This document shows positions 62,001 through 64,000 of a DNA stretch of 64,000 nt, piece by piece. The notes under the pieces are model-generated. The model had not been told where the DNA came from. It was given only the letters and a program-made list of their open reading frames with translations, and made no database searches. This stretch comes from Odiellus spinosus. Lineage: Eukaryota; Arthropoda; Arachnida; Opiliones; Phalangiidae. How positions within the stretch are numbered: position 1 is the first letter of the stretch; each line of letters begins with the position of its first letter. Made by a program: the position numbers and the translations under genes. Location: the NCBI GenBank assembly GCA_963920705.1, contig CAWUCO010000066.1:665501-729500 (forward strand), written 5' to 3'.

Positions 62001-64000
62001 ACGCTTAAAAATCCAAGATTTTTGGATTCAAATGGACACAAAACTTTTGATTTTTAAGCGATTTAGACAAAATTAAGACCACTCGAAAGAGCAAATATTG
62101 GTCTATCTAAAAAACAAGAGTTTTGGAAAATCCCTTGAAAAACATGGAAAATATAGCCAATTCAAAAAACATCTAATATCAAAAAGCGAATTTTTAAAAT
62201 CTGAAATTTGACTATTTTGATATTGTATGGTTTCTTGAATTGGCCATATTTTTCTTGTTTTTCAACGGATTTTTGAAAACTCTTATTATTTAGACTGTCC
62301 ATTAATTGCTCTTTCGAATGACTTTGGTTTTGTCTAAATTGCAAAATTGTGACAAATATAAAATTGGTTAAAATTAAGCAAAAACGCTTAAAAATCCAAG
62401 ATTTTTGGATTCAAATGGACACAAAACTTTTGATTTTTAAGCGATTTAGACAAAATTAAGACCACTCGAAAGAGCAAATATTGGTCTATCTAAAAAACAA
62501 GAGTTTTGGAAAATCCCTTGAAAAACATGGAAATATGGACAATTCAAAAAACATCTAATATCAAAAAGCGAATTTTTAAAATCTGAAATTTGACTATTTT
62601 GATATTGTATGATTTCTTGAATTGGCCATATTTTTCTTGTTTTTCAACGGATTTTTGAAAACTCTTATTATTTAGACTGTCCATTAATTGCTCTTTCGAA
62701 TGACTTTGGTTTTGTCTAAATTGCCAAAACGTGACAAATATAAAATTGGTTAAAATTAAGCAAAAACGCTTAAAAATCCAAGATTATTGGATTCAAATGG
62801 ACACAAAACTTTTGAATTTTAAGCGATTTAGATAAAATTAAGACCACTCTAAAGAGCAAATATTGGTCTATATAAAAAACAAGAGTTTTGGAAAATCCGT
62901 TGAAAAACATGGAAAATATGGACAATTCAAAAAACATCTAATATCAAAAAGCGAATTTTTAAAATCTTAAATTTGACTATTTTGATATTGTATGATTTCT
63001 TGAATTGGCCATATTTTTCTTGTTTTTCAACGGATTTTTGAAAACTCTTAATATTTAGACTGTCCATTAATTGCTCTTTCGAATGACTTTGGTTTTGTCT
63101 AAATTGCAAAATTGTGACAAATATAAAATTGGTTAAAATTAAGCAAAAACACTTAAAAATCAAACATTATTGGATTCAAATGGACACAAAACATTTGATT
63201 TTTAAGCGATTTAGACAAAATTAGACCACTCGAAAGAGCAAATATTGGTCTATCTAAAAAACATAAGTTTTGGAAAATCCCTTGAAAAACATGGAAAATA
63301 TAGCCAATTCAAAAAACATCTAATATCAAAAAGCGAATTTTTAAAATCTGAAATTTGACTATTTTGATATTGTATGGTTTCTTGAATTGGCCATATTTTT
63401 CTTGTTTTTCAACGGATTTTTGAAAACTCTTGTTATTTAGACTGTCCATTAATTGCTCTTTCGAATGACTTTGGTTTTGTCTAAATTGCCAAGACGTGAC
63501 AAATATAAAATTGGTTAAAATAAAGCAAAAACGCTTAAAAATCCAAGATTATTGGATTCAAATGGACACGAAACTTTTGATTTTTAAGCGATTTAGACAA
63601 AATTAAGACCACTCGAAAGAGCAAATATTGGTCTATCTAAAAAACATGAATTTTGGAAAATCCCTTGAAAAACATGGAAAATATGGACAATTCATAAAAC
63701 ATCTAATATCAAAAAGCGAATTTTTAAAATCTGAAATTTGACTATTTTGATATTGTATGATTTCTTGAATTGGCCATATTTTTCTTGTTTTTCAACGGAT
63801 TTTTGAAAACTCTTATTATTTAGACTGTCCATTAATTGCTCTTTCGAATGACTTTGGTTTTGTCTAAATTGCCAAGACGTGACAAATATAAAATTGGTTA
63901 AAATAAAGCAAAAACGCTTAAAAATCCAAGATTATTGGATTGAAATGGACACAAAACTTTTGATTTTTAAGCGATTTAGACAAAATTAAGACCACTCGAA
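56015..64000 (-). repeat. Strand block 20, - orientation to the window end (~21 monomers)
   Basis: Inverted units rich in the gacgtgac spacer variant and in module types also found at 13-23 kb. These include a g-like unit near 59490-59670 (catcgaatatc, gatctttg, gaataacttt) and a-like text near 62815 (gaattttaagcgatttagat). A 763-bp 2-mer is present at 56806 and 57569 (cttgattttcaacgg, cctctaaagagc-type spacers). Confidence 0.9.
60600..64000 (-). repeat. Terminal 7-mer repeat offset (2680 bp), second copy cut by the window
   Basis: gacacgaaac (60886, 63566), catgaattttgg (60966, 63646), caattcataaaac (61010, 63690) and ggattgaaatgg (61258, 63938) recur at 2680 bp. The first copy begins after about 60600, where the units still differ (catgagtttt against cataagtttt at 63270). 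The second copy continues past 64000. Confidence 0.8.

Larger units (their letters stand above)
1..64000. repeat. Satellite DNA array, ~383-bp monomer, ~167 copies, both orientations
   Basis: Every line of the window can be placed on one monomer of 382-384 bp. In the first block, unit starts (caatttagacaaa) lie at 1, 385, 768, 1151, 1534, 1918 and 2301. The same period continues to base 64000, inverted in places. Monomers differ by scattered substitutions, 1-bp indels and a few larger deletions, and they group into subfamilies. Composition is strongly AT-rich. No unique sequence, gene, RNA gene or transposon interrupts it, so stretches without genes here mean repeat throughout. Placement in heterochromatin or a centromere is inference from general knowledge of such arrays. 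The family name and species are not recognised. Confidence 0.98.

Noticed and set aside
1..64000. CRISPR array
   Set aside because: Repeat units are ~383 bp with no short-repeat/unique-spacer alternation; the spacers are themselves repeats.
1..64000. Transposon or retroelement insertion
   Set aside because: No break in the monomer pattern beyond small indels and flips, no long terminal repeats, no transposase or reverse-transcriptase frame, and no foreign sequence at any junction.
1..64000. Telomeric repeats, tRNA or rRNA genes, promoters
   Set aside because: No run of any short telomere-type motif. No tRNA- or rRNA-like segment can be placed. TATA-like strings are everywhere because of AT content and have no gene to serve.

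Overview
The whole 64 kb window is one uninterrupted block of AT-rich satellite DNA (about 27-28% G+C from a hand count of one monomer). A unit of 382-384 bp, about 383 bp, is repeated roughly 167 times from the first to the last base. I found no protein-coding gene, rRNA, tRNA, transposon, CRISPR array or unique-sequence island. Arrays of this length, AT-richness and higher-order organisation are typical of eukaryotic pericentromeric or centromeric heterochromatin. Nothing in the sequence fixes the species. An insect or other invertebrate is only a guess, and I do not recognise the monomer as a named satellite family.

Monomer architecture: each unit is a quasi-palindrome of about 270 bp (8-277 in the first unit) plus an asymmetric spacer of about 114 bp ('spacer B'). 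The palindrome has a left arm (L) and a right arm (R) of about 100 bp each. They are about 81% identical when one is inverted (19 mismatches in 102 hand-aligned consensus positions). The arms flank a centre ('linker A') that is itself partly dyad-symmetric. Two strings are shared exactly by both arms: an 18-mer, aaaatccgttgaaaaaca, and an 11-mer, cgaaagagcaa. I call the direction L-A-R-B on the given strand '+'.

Orientation layout: the array changes direction 19 times, giving 20 strand blocks. Switches are dense at 3.6-9.4 kb (9), absent from 9.4 to 42.2 kb, dense again at 42.2-47.7 kb (6) and at 54.7-56.0 kb (4), then absent to the end. All 19 breakpoints fall inside the quasi-palindrome. 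Eighteen lie in the best-conserved ~46 bp of one arm or the other. This points to recombination or template switching between the inverted arms.

Higher-order repeats (HORs), recognised by shared diagnostic variants: a 3-mer of 1150 bp (1-2300); mixed-orientation compound repeats (offsets 1531 and 4213 bp, 3.6-9.4 kb); 2-mers (765 bp, 9.5-12.6 kb); an 8-mer of 3062 bp with 7-mer and 5-mer deletion derivatives (15.0-23.8 kb); a 4-mer of 1530 bp (24.1-26.8 kb); a 12-mer of 4592 bp in two copies (about 26.3-35.5 kb); a 5-mer of 1916 bp in two copies (37.1-40.9 kb); a 2-mer of 766 bp (45.9-47.4 kb); a variable 4-/5-/3-mer series (49.2-53.8 kb); a 763-bp 2-mer (56.8-57.75 kb); and a 7-mer offset of 2680 bp (60.6-64.0 kb). 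An open frame of about 60 codons recurs in many monomers. It is a by-product of the repeat: it begins at TTG and is closed by TAG in a large monomer subfamily. I call no coding genes.
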